The notes: generated by a model not told the origin, from the sequence alone. DNA of 64,000 nt from an uncultured Paracoccaceae bacterium (GCA_947492825.1 CANLNT010000001.1:1116001-1180000), one strand, 5' to 3'. Positions 46,595 to 54,334 are shown, numbered from the stretch's first letter. Program-made: numbers and translations.

Positions 46595-46642
46595 TACTAA
46601 TTGAATGAACCGTAAGTTATTTTCGTTGTTTCTGGTGTTATC

Positions 46643-47329
46643 ATGTTGAAATCTATATTTTTTTCCGCCGTGGCGATTTTTCCGTTTGTGGCGACTCAAT
46701 CCCATGCAGCTTCGTTGACTTATGGCGCGTTTGTGTCGTCGAACGGCCCGGACATGCTTTCGCCGGCCGTGACAGTCAACGATAACATGGCAGGTTTCTT
46801 TGAAATTACCGTGTCGCACAATGGCTCGTCCGATGGTCATCTGAATCTGATTGCTTTCGATCTTGGCTCAGCAGTGGTCGGCGCATCGGACATCTCAGGT
46901 GTCAATAACGATGGCACCGCGATCAGTTACAATTCGAGCTGTAACAACACCAACAATCAGGTCAGCACCGGAGAGTATTGCTTTGGAACAACTGTTCCGG
47001 TCGGTGGTAACAGCAATGATTTGAATCCGTTCCCGACAGTTGATTTCGATTTCGCGCTCGCCTTTTTCAACAATGATGCGATTGCCGACAATGGATCGAC
47101 ATTAACCTTTCTGGTCTCGGATCAGGGCGGAACGATCGCGCTGACGGATTTTGCAAAGGTCGGTCTGCGTTATCAGTCGGCGAACAATAACGCCGGGAGT
47201 GATAAACTTATAGGTCTCCCGTTCCCTGACGGCACCATCGTTGGCGAAGTCCCACTGCCTGCGGCTGGCTGGATGTTGATCGCTGCCTTGGGCGGGATCG
47301 GTGCCATGAAGCGGCGCAAGTCGGCCTAA
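46643..47329 (+). CDS. VPLPA-CTERM sorting domain protein
   Basis: 228 residues. A signal peptide (MLKSIFFSAVAIFPFVATQS, ending at HAAS) leads a beta-rich, Asn/Asp/Ser-rich body with one closely spaced cysteine pair (SSCNNTNNQVSTGEYCFG). The tail has VPLPAAGWMLIAALGGIGAM followed by KRRK, the full VPLPA-CTERM signal for exosortase processing. The gene is AT-richer than its neighbours at the 5' end, with a weak ribosome site, and separates the two parts of the valine region. It shares no clear body similarity with the protein at 760-1338. Confidence 0.85.
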   Translation: MLKSIFFSAVAIFPFVATQSHAASLTYGAFVSSNGPDMLSPAVTVNDNMAGFFEITVSHNGSSDGHLNLIAFDLGSAVVGASDISGVNNDGTAISYNSSCNNTNNQVSTGEYCFGTTVPVGGNSNDLNPFPTVDFDFALAFFNNDAIADNGSTLTFLVSDQGGTIALTDFAKVGLRYQSANNNAGSDKLIGLPFPDGTIVGEVPLPAAGWMLIAALGGIGAMKRRKSA

Positions 47330-47351
47330 GTCTGACGGTCAAAACAACATG

Positions 47352-47380
47352 AAAAGGGCGGTGCATTGCACCGCCCTTTG
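47352..47380. terminator. Bidirectional terminator
   Basis: AAAGGGCGGTGCA and its reverse complement with a 1-nt centre. It lies between the convergent VPLPA-CTERM and cupredoxin genes and gives a U-tract in both directions. Confidence 0.88.
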
Positions 47381-47398
47381 TCGTTCCGACGTGTCGGA

Positions 47399-47749
47399 TT
47401 AGCTGATCGTGATCGACCCGCGCATGTTGCCATGCGGGGTGCAGCGGTAGTTGAAGCTGCCAGCGGCGTTGAAGGTGATCGTGGCCGATTGACCATTGGC
47501 CAGCAGGCCGGTGTCCCAGGCCTTGTTCAGGTCAGTGGCGGAATGGCGCATGTTATCCATGTTGACGAAGGTCACACTGTCACCGGCCTTGATCGACAGA
47601 TTGGCAGGCGTGAAGGCCATGTTCTGGATCGTCACGGTGTGGGTTTCATGGGCGGCATGGCTGGCCGCGTTTGCCGCTGTTGCCAGAACGGGCAGGGCGG
47701 CGGCAGAGGCAGCAAGGCGCAGGGCTGCGCGGCGTGTGATCATAGTCAT
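47399..47749 (-). CDS. Cupredoxin (plastocyanin/amicyanin-like) with Tat signal
   Basis: 116 residues. The start at 47749 follows GGAAGAA; a twin-arginine signal (MITRRAALRLAASAAALPV) is followed by a single blue-copper domain. Copper ligands are visible as His in NMRHSAT and Cys, His and Met in YRCTPHGNMRG, the order expected for type 1 copper. It probably shuttles electrons in the periplasm; the partner is unknown because no dehydrogenase or nitrite reductase is adjacent. An in-frame frame extends 29 codons upstream into the neighbouring gene but has no ribosome site. Confidence 0.85.
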   Translation of the reverse strand: MTMITRRAALRLAASAAALPVLATAANAASHAAHETHTVTIQNMAFTPANLSIKAGDSVTFVNMDNMRHSATDLNKAWDTGLLANGQSATITFNAAGSFNYRCTPHGNMRGSITIS

Positions 47750-47819
47750 GAAATTCTTCCTTTGTTGAACAACGATGGCGTAGTCACGACTGCGGGGCGC
47801 AAAGAGTTTCAGACAAAGT

Positions 47820-48248
47820 TCAACTTTCTTGTGCAAGCAGGCGCATCAGATCATCGGTCGTGGTTTCGGGCTGACCCAAAAGCGCCAGGGCTTGCGCTTC
47901 GGTTTCGGCGACACGTGGCACAACGGTGGTCACACCTTCCCATGACTTGCGCACCAGATGCGCCATTTCCAGCGCCGGGCCGGACTGTGCCAGCATCACC
48001 AGCAGGATTTCATAGCCGTCCTGCACCAGCGCGGCGGCGACCTCTGCCTGCAGGGCGAAGACCTTGACGTAGTCGTGCTCAAACCCCGTGACGCGCGTGA
48101 AGTCGGCTAAATGCTTGTGGCCAGGGTGAAACTGCGGATGGGCTTTGTATTCCTCAAGCGCGGCCAAAGCCTCTGCCACGGTGACAAAGCCATCATAGCG
48201 CAGGTAGACGAGCCCCCGCGAGGTCAGCAGATTAAATTCAACCGGCAT
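47820..48248 (-). CDS. Hypothetical protein, possibly STAS/SpoIIAA-like
   Basis: 142 residues, soluble. The alternation LLTSRGLVYLRYDGFVTVAEALAALEEYKAHP followed by KHLADFTRVTGFEHDYVKVFALQAEV resembles the SpoIIAA-like fold (strand, helix, and an acidic loop near DFT), but I cannot assign it firmly. It follows mmsA after 49 bp and a stem-loop, and precedes the cupredoxin gene. A GAGGGA ribosome site stands about 5 nt before the ATG at 48248. Confidence 0.6.
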   Translation of the reverse strand: MPVEFNLLTSRGLVYLRYDGFVTVAEALAALEEYKAHPQFHPGHKHLADFTRVTGFEHDYVKVFALQAEVAAALVQDGYEILLVMLAQSGPALEMAHLVRKSWEGVTTVVPRVAETEAQALALLGQPETTTDDLMRLLAQES

Positions 48249-48266
48249 ACGCGTCCCTCGTGTGCC

Positions 48267-48299
48267 GGGGCGGGCTTGAACGCCCGCCCCTGTTTTTTT
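48267..48299 (+). terminator. Strong stem-loop with U-tract facing the mmsA 3' end
   Basis: GGGGCGGGC, loop TTGAAC, GCCCGCCCC, TG, then seven T. The U-tract is on the plus strand and overlaps the mmsA stop codon, although the genes on both sides are on the minus strand. In the mmsA transcript the stem still forms but without a U-tract. Confidence 0.6.
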
Positions 48300-49797
48300 A
48301 TTCCATCACAGGAATGGAGAATTCGCCACCCTCTTTGATGCCGGACGGCCAGCGGGATGTGACCGTCTTGGTGCGGGTGTAGAATTTGAACGCATCCGGA
48401 CCATGCTGGTTCAGGTCACCGAAGGCGGACTTCTTCCAGCCGCCAAAGGTGTGATAGGCCAGCGGGACCGGAATTGGCACGTTGATCCCGACCATGCCGA
48501 TGTTGATCCGGTTGGCAAAGTCGCGGGCGGTGTCCCCGTCACGGGTAAAGATTGCGGTGCCGTTTCCATATTCGTGGTCCATCGCAAGGCCAATCGCCTC
48601 TTCATAGCTTTGGGCGCGCACAGTGGTCAGGACGGGGCCGAAGATTTCGGTCTTGTAGATGTCCATGTCCTTGGTCGCGTGGTCAAACAGATGTGCGCCG
48701 ACAAAGAACCCGTCTTCATAGCCTTGCAATTTGAAGTCGCGCCCATCAACGACCAGTTTGGCACCTTGGTCGATGCCGGATTGCACCAGCCGTTCGATGT
48801 TGGCCTTTGCCGCGGCAGTGACAACGGGACCGTAATCGACGTCCTTGCCAGAGGTATAGGGGCCAACCTTCAATGCCTCGACCCGTGGGACCAGTTTTTC
48901 GATCAAGCGGTCGGCGGTATCATCGCCCACTGGTACCGCGACGGAAATCGCCATGCAACGTTCGCCAGCAGCACCATAGCCCGCACCGACAAGGGCGTCT
49001 GCGGCCTGATCCATGTCGGCGTCGGGCATGATGATCATATGGTTCTTGGCACCGCCAAAGCACTGCACGCGTTTGCCGTTGGAACACCCACGGCCATAGA
49101 TATATTCCGCAATCGGGGTAGAGCCGACAAAGCCCACCGATTGGATTACATCGTGATCTAAGATCGCATCCACCGCTTCCTTGTCGCCATTGACGACCTG
49201 CAGGATGCCCTTGGGCAGGCCCGCCTCTTCCATCAGTTCGGCCAGCATCAGCGGCACCGAAGGGTCGCGTTCGGAGGGTTTGAGAATGAAGGCATTGCCA
49301 CAGGCAATGGCGGGCGCAAACATCCACATCGGGATCATGGCGGGAAAGTTGAAAGGCGTGATGCCAGCGGTCACACCCAGCGGTTGTTTCATCGAATACA
49401 TGTCGATGCCGGGGCCTGCGCTGTCGGTGTATTCGCCTTTCAACATTTGCGGTGCGGCGATGCAGTATTCAACCACTTCCAATCCACGCTGCACATCGCC
49501 TGCGGCATCGGGCAGTGTCTTGCCGTGCTCGCGGCTGAGCGCCTCGGCCAGTTTATCCATGTCACGGTTCAGAAGGTCCACGAATTTCATCATCACCCGT
49601 GCGCGGCGTTGCGGGTTGACGGCGGCCCACGCAGGCTGGGCTGCGGCCGCGACCTGCACAGCTTGATCCATTTCAGCGGCCGAGGCGAGCGGCACCTTGG
49701 CCTGCACCTCGCCCGTGGCGGGGTTGTAGACATCGGCAAAGCGGCCAGAGGTGCCGGTTTGATGGGTACCGTTGATGTAGTGGGTCAGCTCTTGCAT
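48298..49797 (-). CDS. mmsA: Methylmalonate-semialdehyde dehydrogenase (CoA-acylating)
   Basis: 499 residues of the aldehyde dehydrogenase superfamily. It converts methylmalonate semialdehyde plus CoA to propionyl-CoA and CO2, the last step of valine (and myo-inositol) breakdown. Motifs are ITPFNFPAMIPMWMFAPAIA (cofactor site), VGFVGSTPIAEYIY, and the catalytic Cys281 in GAAGERCMAISVAVPVG, typical of MMSDH. A perfect AGGAGG 6 nt before the ATG at 49797 decides the start over one 27 codons upstream. A divergent LysR regulator and two palindromes lie upstream. Confidence 0.95.
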   Translation of the reverse strand: MQELTHYINGTHQTGTSGRFADVYNPATGEVQAKVPLASAAEMDQAVQVAAAAQPAWAAVNPQRRARVMMKFVDLLNRDMDKLAEALSREHGKTLPDAAGDVQRGLEVVEYCIAAPQMLKGEYTDSAGPGIDMYSMKQPLGVTAGITPFNFPAMIPMWMFAPAIACGNAFILKPSERDPSVPLMLAELMEEAGLPKGILQVVNGDKEAVDAILDHDVIQSVGFVGSTPIAEYIYGRGCSNGKRVQCFGGAKNHMIIMPDADMDQAADALVGAGYGAAGERCMAISVAVPVGDDTADRLIEKLVPRVEALKVGPYTSGKDVDYGPVVTAAAKANIERLVQSGIDQGAKLVVDGRDFKLQGYEDGFFVGAHLFDHATKDMDIYKTEIFGPVLTTVRAQSYEEAIGLAMDHEYGNGTAIFTRDGDTARDFANRINIGMVGINVPIPVPLAYHTFGGWKKSAFGDLNQHGPDAFKFYTRTKTVTSRWPSGIKEGGEFSIPVME

Positions 49798-49836
49798 GGA
49801 ATCCTCCTGAGGTTTGTTGGCAGGATAGTCTTGCGG

Positions 49837-49850
49837 TTTTGCTTGCAAAA
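49837..49850. promoter_or_regulatory. Operator-like palindrome near mmsA (site 1)
   Basis: TTTTGCTTGCAAAA has arms TTTTGC and GCAAAA around a 2-nt centre, 40 bp before the mmsA ATG. It shares TTGC and GCAA arms with site 2. Confidence 0.5.
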
Positions 49851-49872
49851 GGGGCAAGATGGCAAAGGCATT

Positions 49873-49886
49873 TTGCATTAATGCAA
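49873..49886. promoter_or_regulatory. Operator-like palindrome between mmsA and lysR (site 2)
   Basis: TTGCATTAATGCAA is a perfect 14-bp palindrome with the T-N11-A form used by LysR-type regulators. Its centre is 36 bp from the centre of site 1. Confidence 0.6.
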
Positions 49887-49891
49887 GGGTA

Positions 49892-49950
49892 GAGGGGGCG
49901 CTGCCCCCGCCAGCAAGCTGGCCCCCCGGGATATTTTTGGCCAGAAGAAG
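49892..49950 (+). repeat. Dispersed intergenic repeat, copy C
   Basis: A GGGGG/CCCCC hairpin, then CCAGCAAGCTGG, CCCCC and the core GGGATATTTTTGGCCAGAAG at 49928-49947. The core ends 10 nt before the LysR start and its AGAAGAAGGA appears to act as the ribosome site of that gene. Confidence 0.8.
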
Positions 49951-49959
49951 GATGGACGA

Positions 49960-50862
49960 ATGCGCAATTGGGATGATGTGCGGGTGTTTCTGGCCGTAGC
50001 GCGGGCCAAGGGGTTATCGGGTGCAGCACCTGTCTTGCGGATGGATCCGGCCACCGTCAGCCGCCGCGTGGCCCGGTTGGAGGCGGCTTTGGGGGCGGCC
50101 CTTTTTGTAAAGTCACCGCAGGGCTATGCCTTGACCGATACCGGCCAGCGCGTCCGGGCCGAGGCTGAGGCGGCAGTGGGGCCGCTGGCGCGCGCGTTAG
50201 AGCAGGGGGCAGCCGATGGGCCCGGACTGTCGGGGCAAGTGCGGATCGGTGCGCCGGACGGCTGCGCCAACTTTCTGCTCCCCCAGGTTTGTGCTGCCTT
50301 GCAGCGCGATCATCCCGATCTGGAGCTGCAGGTGTTGGCACTGCCGCGTGTTGTGAACCTGTCCCAGCGCGAGGCGGATATGGCGATCACCGTCAGCCCG
50401 CCTGCTGCGGGGCGGTTGATGGTGCAGAAAATCACCGACTACCATTTGCATCTGGCGATGCACCGCGATGCGCTGCCGCCGCGCGCGCTGTCTGATCTCA
50501 AAGACCATGCGATTGTCGGCTATATCCCCGATATGATTTTTGACCGCGAGTTGGATTATCTGGGGGCGATGGCCGCCGACGGGGTGCAACTGGCCAGCAA
50601 TTCGGTGGCGGTGCAATTGCAGATGCTACGGGCAGGCACCGGCATCGGTATTGTGCACGATTTTGCATTGCCATTTGCCCCTGAATTGCGCCGCGTCCTG
50701 ACCGATGCGGTCAGCTTGCAACGGTCGTTCTATCTGGTGCGCCACGCGGTCGATCGCCCGTCAGAGCGGCTCATGCGCGTTGCGGAGGCCCTGCTGGCGG
50801 GCCTCCGGGCCGAAGTTTTCCGGTTGGAACAAGCCGTTGGCTTGACAGATGAGGTGGCGTGA
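49960..50862 (+). CDS. LysR family transcriptional regulator
   Basis: 300 residues. The N-terminal winged helix-turn-helix reads WDDVRVFLAVARAKGLSGAAPVLRMDPATVSRRVARLEAALGA, and the periplasmic-binding-like effector domain starts near residue 88 (GQVRIGAPDG). Divergent placement from mmsA and the two palindromes between them suggest that it controls mmsA, perhaps in response to a valine-pathway intermediate; that is inference. The start follows the dispersed-repeat core closely, so translation may depend on the repeat. Confidence 0.88.
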   Translation: MRNWDDVRVFLAVARAKGLSGAAPVLRMDPATVSRRVARLEAALGAALFVKSPQGYALTDTGQRVRAEAEAAVGPLARALEQGAADGPGLSGQVRIGAPDGCANFLLPQVCAALQRDHPDLELQVLALPRVVNLSQREADMAITVSPPAAGRLMVQKITDYHLHLAMHRDALPPRALSDLKDHAIVGYIPDMIFDRELDYLGAMAADGVQLASNSVAVQLQMLRAGTGIGIVHDFALPFAPELRRVLTDAVSLQRSFYLVRHAVDRPSERLMRVAEALLAGLRAEVFRLEQAVGLTDEVA

Positions 50863-50897
50863 GGGACGCTTGAAGTGACCAGCAGAAGGAGAGCGCC

Positions 50898-51335
50898 ATG
50901 CTTGTGCAACAGATTTTGACATCCAAGGGTGGCGAAGGTGGTGTGATATCGGTCAAACCAGATGCAAAGGTGGCCGATGCAGCGCAGCTTTTGTCGTCCA
51001 AGCGGATCGGCACCGTTGTTGTCTCGGCGGATGGCAACAGCCTTGATGGGATCCTGTCCGAACGTGACATCGTGCGCGAATTGGGCAAACGCGGGGCGGG
51101 CTGTTTGAATGAGACCGTGGCAGGCATGATGACATCGACGCTGATTACCTGCACACCGCAGGATTCGGCGGATGCGGTGCTGAAAAAGATGACCGATGGC
51201 CGGTTCCGGCACATGCCGGTGGTCGACGACGGCAAGATGATCGGGCTGATCTCGATCGGGGATGTAGTCAAGGCGCGTTTGGCCGAACTGGCGATGGAAA
51301 AGGATGCCTTGCAAGGCATGATCATGGGCCACTAA
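50898..51335 (+). CDS. CBS domain protein
   Basis: 145 residues made of two CBS modules, about residues 10-65 (VKPDAKVADAAQLLSSKRIGTVVV) and 75-130 (VAGMMTSTLITCTPQDSADAVLKKM), a complete Bateman pair and nothing else. Such stand-alone pairs bind adenine nucleotides and regulate partner proteins; the partner is unknown. GAAGGAGAG precedes the ATG at 50898. It lies 35 bp downstream of the LysR gene and 72 bp upstream of coaD. Confidence 0.9.
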   Translation: MLVQQILTSKGGEGGVISVKPDAKVADAAQLLSSKRIGTVVVSADGNSLDGILSERDIVRELGKRGAGCLNETVAGMMTSTLITCTPQDSADAVLKKMTDGRFRHMPVVDDGKMIGLISIGDVVKARLAELAMEKDALQGMIMGH

Positions 51336-51407
51336 GGGCAATCGGGGCTTGCCCCGGGCCGTGCAATATTGTTGCGTGCCACTCAGACAGAAGACAAGAG
51401 GTGGCCG

Positions 51408-51899
51408 ATGCGCACTGGATTGTATCCCGGCACGTTTGACCCGCTGACCAACGGACACAGCGACATTATCCGGCGGGCCTGTTCGCTGGTCGACCGGCTT
51501 GTGATTGGCGTAGCGATCAATCGCGACAAGGGGCCGATGTTCTCGCTTGAAGAACGGGTCGAGATGGTGCGCGCAGAAGCCGTGCCCTTGGGCCAGAACG
51601 CGGGCTGCGAGATTGTCGTGCATCCATTTGAAAACCTGCTGATTGATTGCGCCCGCGACGTGGGGGCATCGGTCATTGTGCGCGGGCTGCGGGCGGTGGC
51701 GGATTTTGAATATGAATACCAGATGGTGGGCATGAACCGGGCGCTGGATGACAGCATTGAAACCGTGTTCCTGATGGCCGAAGCCCAGCATCAGGCAATT
51801 GCCAGTAAATTGGTCAAGGAAATCGCCCGTCTGGGCGGCGATGTCGGCAAGTTCGTCAGCCCAGCTGTGCAAGACGCGCTGATGGCGCGCCTGCGCTGA
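51408..51899 (+). CDS. coaD: Phosphopantetheine adenylyltransferase
   Basis: 163 residues. It transfers AMP from ATP to 4'-phosphopantetheine, the fourth step of coenzyme A synthesis. The nucleotidyltransferase signature appears at the start as YPGTFDPLTNGHSDII (TxGH), and the phosphate-binding loop near residue 88 as IVRGLRAVADFEYEYQM. The ATG at 51408 has AGAGG about 6 nt upstream, and homologues start MRTGLYPGTFDP. The hydrolase gene begins 1 nt after its stop. Confidence 0.96.
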   Translation: MRTGLYPGTFDPLTNGHSDIIRRACSLVDRLVIGVAINRDKGPMFSLEERVEMVRAEAVPLGQNAGCEIVVHPFENLLIDCARDVGASVIVRGLRAVADFEYEYQMVGMNRALDDSIETVFLMAEAQHQAIASKLVKEIARLGGDVGKFVSPAVQDALMARLR

Positions 51900-51900
51900 C

Positions 51901-52677
51901 GTGAAGCGGGGTCTTGGGGTTTTGCTGGGACTCTACGCAATTTACGCAGCCGTCGCGGTTTGGATACATCCGGGTTTCATCTATCCTTTCACACAAGAAA
52001 CATTTCAGATCGAAGGCTACGTTCAGCAGCAGTTTGTAACCGATCTGGGCCAGATTGATGTTGTTGAAACGCCAGGGCGCGAAGGTGCCCCGGCTGTCTT
52101 GTTCTTCATGGGAAATACCGGTGCGCTTGCACGCTTTCCCTCTGGGTTAAGCCTGCATCGTGACGCTGGGCGTCATACTGTTGCGCTGGCCTATCCGGGT
52201 GGCGGTGGTCTGCCGGGGCGTCCGGCAGAGCATGACCTGAAGGCGCGTGCGCTGGCGGCATATGACTGGTTTGATGCCCGCACCGATCAGCCGATTGCAG
52301 TACACGGGTTTTCGATGGGCACGGGGTTGGCACTGCATGTCGCGGCGCATCGCGGCGTCAAGACGGTCATACTTGATGCGCCCTTTTTCCGGATGTGCGA
52401 GCAAATGAGCCGGATGGCAATCCTGCCCGCGTGTTTGCTGCCCGCAGTGCAGAAGTGGGATAATGCGGGATATGTTGGGGCGCTGATGGCGGATGTGATG
52501 ATCCAGCAGGGGATTGAGGATCAGCTTGTCTTGCCAGACGACTCGCGACGGCTCGTCCGGCTGATGACTGACGCAGGGCTTGATGTCACCTATCACCTTG
52601 TGCCCGGTGCGACCCACAACAATCTTTTCAGACGTCCCGGCTATGGCCAAAGGGTTGCCGATTTTCTGAACCGTTAA
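51901..52677 (+). CDS. Membrane-anchored alpha/beta hydrolase
   Basis: 258 residues starting at a GTG directly after coaD. An N-terminal hydrophobic helix (GVLLGLYAIYAAVAVWIHPG) anchors a hydrolase domain. The nucleophile elbow is GFSMGTG near residue 140, the acid lies around EDQLVLPDDS, and the histidine is in VPGATHNNLF. The GFSMG pattern and the size resemble ABHD12/17-like serine hydrolases; the substrate is unknown. Co-transcription with coaD is likely, although no functional link is evident. Confidence 0.82.
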   Translation: MKRGLGVLLGLYAIYAAVAVWIHPGFIYPFTQETFQIEGYVQQQFVTDLGQIDVVETPGREGAPAVLFFMGNTGALARFPSGLSLHRDAGRHTVALAYPGGGGLPGRPAEHDLKARALAAYDWFDARTDQPIAVHGFSMGTGLALHVAAHRGVKTVILDAPFFRMCEQMSRMAILPACLLPAVQKWDNAGYVGALMADVMIQQGIEDQLVLPDDSRRLVRLMTDAGLDVTYHLVPGATHNNLFRRPGYGQRVADFLNR

Positions 52678-52704
52678 AACACGAAAGCCGCCCCGAAGGG
52701 CGGC
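52677..52704 (-). terminator. Terminator of the DUF1127-like gene
   Basis: On the minus strand GCCGCCC, a TTCG tetraloop, GGGCGGC, then TTTCGTGTTTT. It may also terminate the convergent hydrolase transcript. Confidence 0.75.
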
Positions 52705-52729
52705 CTGTGGCTTTGGTCTGGAGGCGGCT

Positions 52730-52888
52730 CTAACCGTAAACTGCGCGCGCCGCGATCAGATGCGCGTCTTCGCGGGGAATGTCGAGGTCAAGGGCCACAT
52801 CCAGCGGCATCATTTGCAATTCGCGCTTTGTGCGCAGGTAGAGCGCACGCTTGTGCACGGCATTCCGGACGGAGTTCAGGACGTTCAT
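52730..52888 (-). CDS. DUF1127-like small protein
   Basis: 52 residues, basic at the N-terminus, starting MNVLNSVRNAVHKRALYLRT and ending with ALDLDIPREDAHLIAARAVY plus a glycine. The Arg-rich first half and the LDLxI.REDAH segment match small DUF1127 proteins of Rhodobacteraceae. In Rhodobacter sphaeroides one such protein (CcaF1) is encoded beside the stress-induced CcsR small RNAs and binds RNA. A perfect AAGGAG lies 7 nt before the ATG. A sigma-32-type promoter is 50-80 nt upstream. A CCTCC sequence occurs just after the stop and before the terminator, which could act as an anti-Shine-Dalgarno segment. Confidence 0.75.
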   Translation of the reverse strand: MNVLNSVRNAVHKRALYLRTKRELQMMPLDVALDLDIPREDAHLIAARAVYG

Positions 52889-52939
52889 GGTGTGCTCCTT
52901 TCAAGGTTCACGTTGTTTTTCTGCTCCTCTTGGGATCAC

Positions 52940-52967
52940 ATTTAGGGATGCTGCATTGCAGCGCAAG
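52940..52967 (-). promoter_or_regulatory. Sigma-32-type promoter of the DUF1127-like gene
   Basis: On the minus strand CTTG, 17 nt, CCTAAAT. The alphaproteobacterial RpoH consensus is CTTG-N17/18-CYTATNT, so one base differs. The spacer holds a palindrome GCTGCAATGCAGC. Confidence 0.55.
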
Positions 52968-53050
52968 TCACCAAATCGAAAAGCACCATTGCAAGAAATG
53001 CATGGCGCGATTCAAAATTTGTTCAAATTTTCAGCATGTTACGCAAGGTC

Positions 53051-53080
53051 AAAGAAAAGGCCGCACCAAATGGCACGGCC
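53051..53080 (-). terminator. Terminator of the first gap gene
   Basis: On the minus strand GGCCGTGCCATTTGGTGCGGCC followed by TTTTCTTT, 27 nt after the gap stop codon. Confidence 0.85.
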
Positions 53081-53106
53081 TCAAGCATGTCAGCGTTTGG
53101 GCTGGA

Positions 53107-54108
53107 TCAGATCAGTTTGCCCATCGCAACGGCCGTGTCCGACATCCGGTTGGAGAAGCCCCACTCGTTGTCATACCACGACAGGATCCGGACCATGTTG
53201 CCGTCCAGCACCTTGGTCTGGTCCAGATGGAAGATCGAGGAATGCGGGTCGTGGTTAAAATCACAGCTGACCATCGGCAGGTCGGTATAGCCAAGAACGC
53301 CTTTCAGCGGGCCATCGGCGGCGGCGATAATGGCGTTGTTGACCTCTTCCACCGTGGTGGCCTTGGTGGCCTCAAACGTTAGGTCAACGACCGAAACATT
53401 GGGTGTTGGTACGCGGATCGCAACGCCGTCCAGCTTGCCATTGAGTTCCGGCAGCACCAGACCCACGGCCTTGGCCGCACCGGTAGAGGTAGGGATCATC
53501 GACAAGGCCGCCGCACGGGCGCGGTACAAATCCTTGTGCATTGTATCCAACGTGGGCTGGTCGCCGGTATAGCTGTGGATCGTCGTCATAAAGCCTTTGG
53601 TGATGCCCACAGTGTCGTTCAACACTTTGGCCACCGGCGACAAGCAGTTCGTGGTGCAGGATGCGTTCGACACAATAATGTCGTCCTTGGTCAGCATGTC
53701 GTCATTCACGCCGTAAACGATAGTCTTGTCCGCGTCTTTACCGGGGGCAGAGATCAGCACGCGCGAAGAGCCATTATCAAGGTGCGCCTGACAAGCCTCT
53801 TTACTGGTGAAAATGCCGGTGCATTCCAGCACAACATCCACGTCCGACCATGGCAGGTCAGCAGGGTTGCGGATAGCGGTGACCTTCATCGGGCCACGGC
53901 CCACGTCGATGCTGTCTTCGGTTGTCGTCACGGTGGCGGGAAACCGGCCATGCACGCTGTCAAAGCGCAACAGATGCGCGTTGGTTTCGACCGGGCCAAG
54001 GTCGTTGATCGCGACAACGTCGATATCGGTACGACCGGATTCAATGATGGCGCGCAGGACATTACGCCCGATACGGCCAAACCCGTTAATTGCTACTTTG
54101 ACGGCCAT
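53107..54108 (-). CDS. gap: Glyceraldehyde-3-phosphate dehydrogenase, NAD-type
   Basis: 333 residues. It interconverts glyceraldehyde-3-phosphate and 1,3-bisphosphoglycerate. The Rossmann start is [16 protein letters not shown], and the residue after INx is Asp36 (AINDLG), the acid that binds the NAD ribose and disfavours NADP. The catalytic Cys151 is in SNASCTTNC, with [10 protein letters not shown] and [13 protein letters not shown] later. An operator-like palindrome lies 30 nt upstream (54138-54151), and GGAGA stands before the ATG. A 47-residue gene and a second gap paralogue lie upstream on the same strand. Confidence 0.96.
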   Translation of the reverse strand: MAVKVAINGFGRIGRNVLRAIIESGRTDIDVVAINDLGPVETNAHLLRFDSVHGRFPATVTTTEDSIDVGRGPMKVTAIRNPADLPWSDVDVVLECTGIFTSKEACQAHLDNGSSRVLISAPGKDADKTIVYGVNDDMLTKDDIIVSNASCTTNCLSPVAKVLNDTVGITKGFMTTIHSYTGDQPTLDTMHKDLYRARAAALSMIPTSTGAAKAVGLVLPELNGKLDGVAIRVPTPNVSVVDLTFEATKATTVEEVNNAIIAAADGPLKGVLGYTDLPMVSCDFNHDPHSSIFHLDQTKVLDGNMVRILSWYDNEWGFSNRMSDTAVAMGKLI

Positions 54109-54137
54109 GGGAGGTCTCCTTTGGGAGTTGAGGCTGG

Positions 54138-54151
54138 TGTTGGCGCTAACA
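54138..54151. promoter_or_regulatory. LacI-like operator upstream of gap (first copy)
   Basis: TGTTGGCGCTAACA is one base from the perfect palindrome TGTTAGCGCTAACA. The central CG and the arms resemble LacI-family sites; in Rhodobacterales the LacI-type regulator CceR controls central carbon genes. It sits 30 nt upstream of the start codon. Confidence 0.6.
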
Positions 54152-54190
54152 TTGCGATTTACGCCAAAAGGTCAAGCGCTGGCGGGCGCT

Positions 54191-54334
54191 TTAGCGCCAA
54201 AAGGCCAACCAGCCAATCAGGTCGGCCAAGGTCTTCATCAGGACGATATGCGCGTCCAGATGCAGCAGATAGGCATCAGCCACAAAGAAGGCCAAGATCA
54301 GTGCGGCAAGCCAGATGGCGATGGTGTTGGTCAT
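54191..54334 (-). CDS. 47-residue membrane protein between the gap genes
   Basis: Starts MTNTIAIWLAALILAFFVADA and ends LADLIGWLAFWR. One clear membrane helix fills residues 5-25, with a second weaker hydrophobic segment near the C-terminus. The length and its place between gap paralogues recall small proteins annotated beside gap in other Rhodobacteraceae, from memory. The ribosome site is poor. The stop codon lies within a GGCGCT/AGCGCC hairpin. The function is unknown. Confidence 0.6.
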   Translation of the reverse strand: MTNTIAIWLAALILAFFVADAYLLHLDAHIVLMKTLADLIGWLAFWR

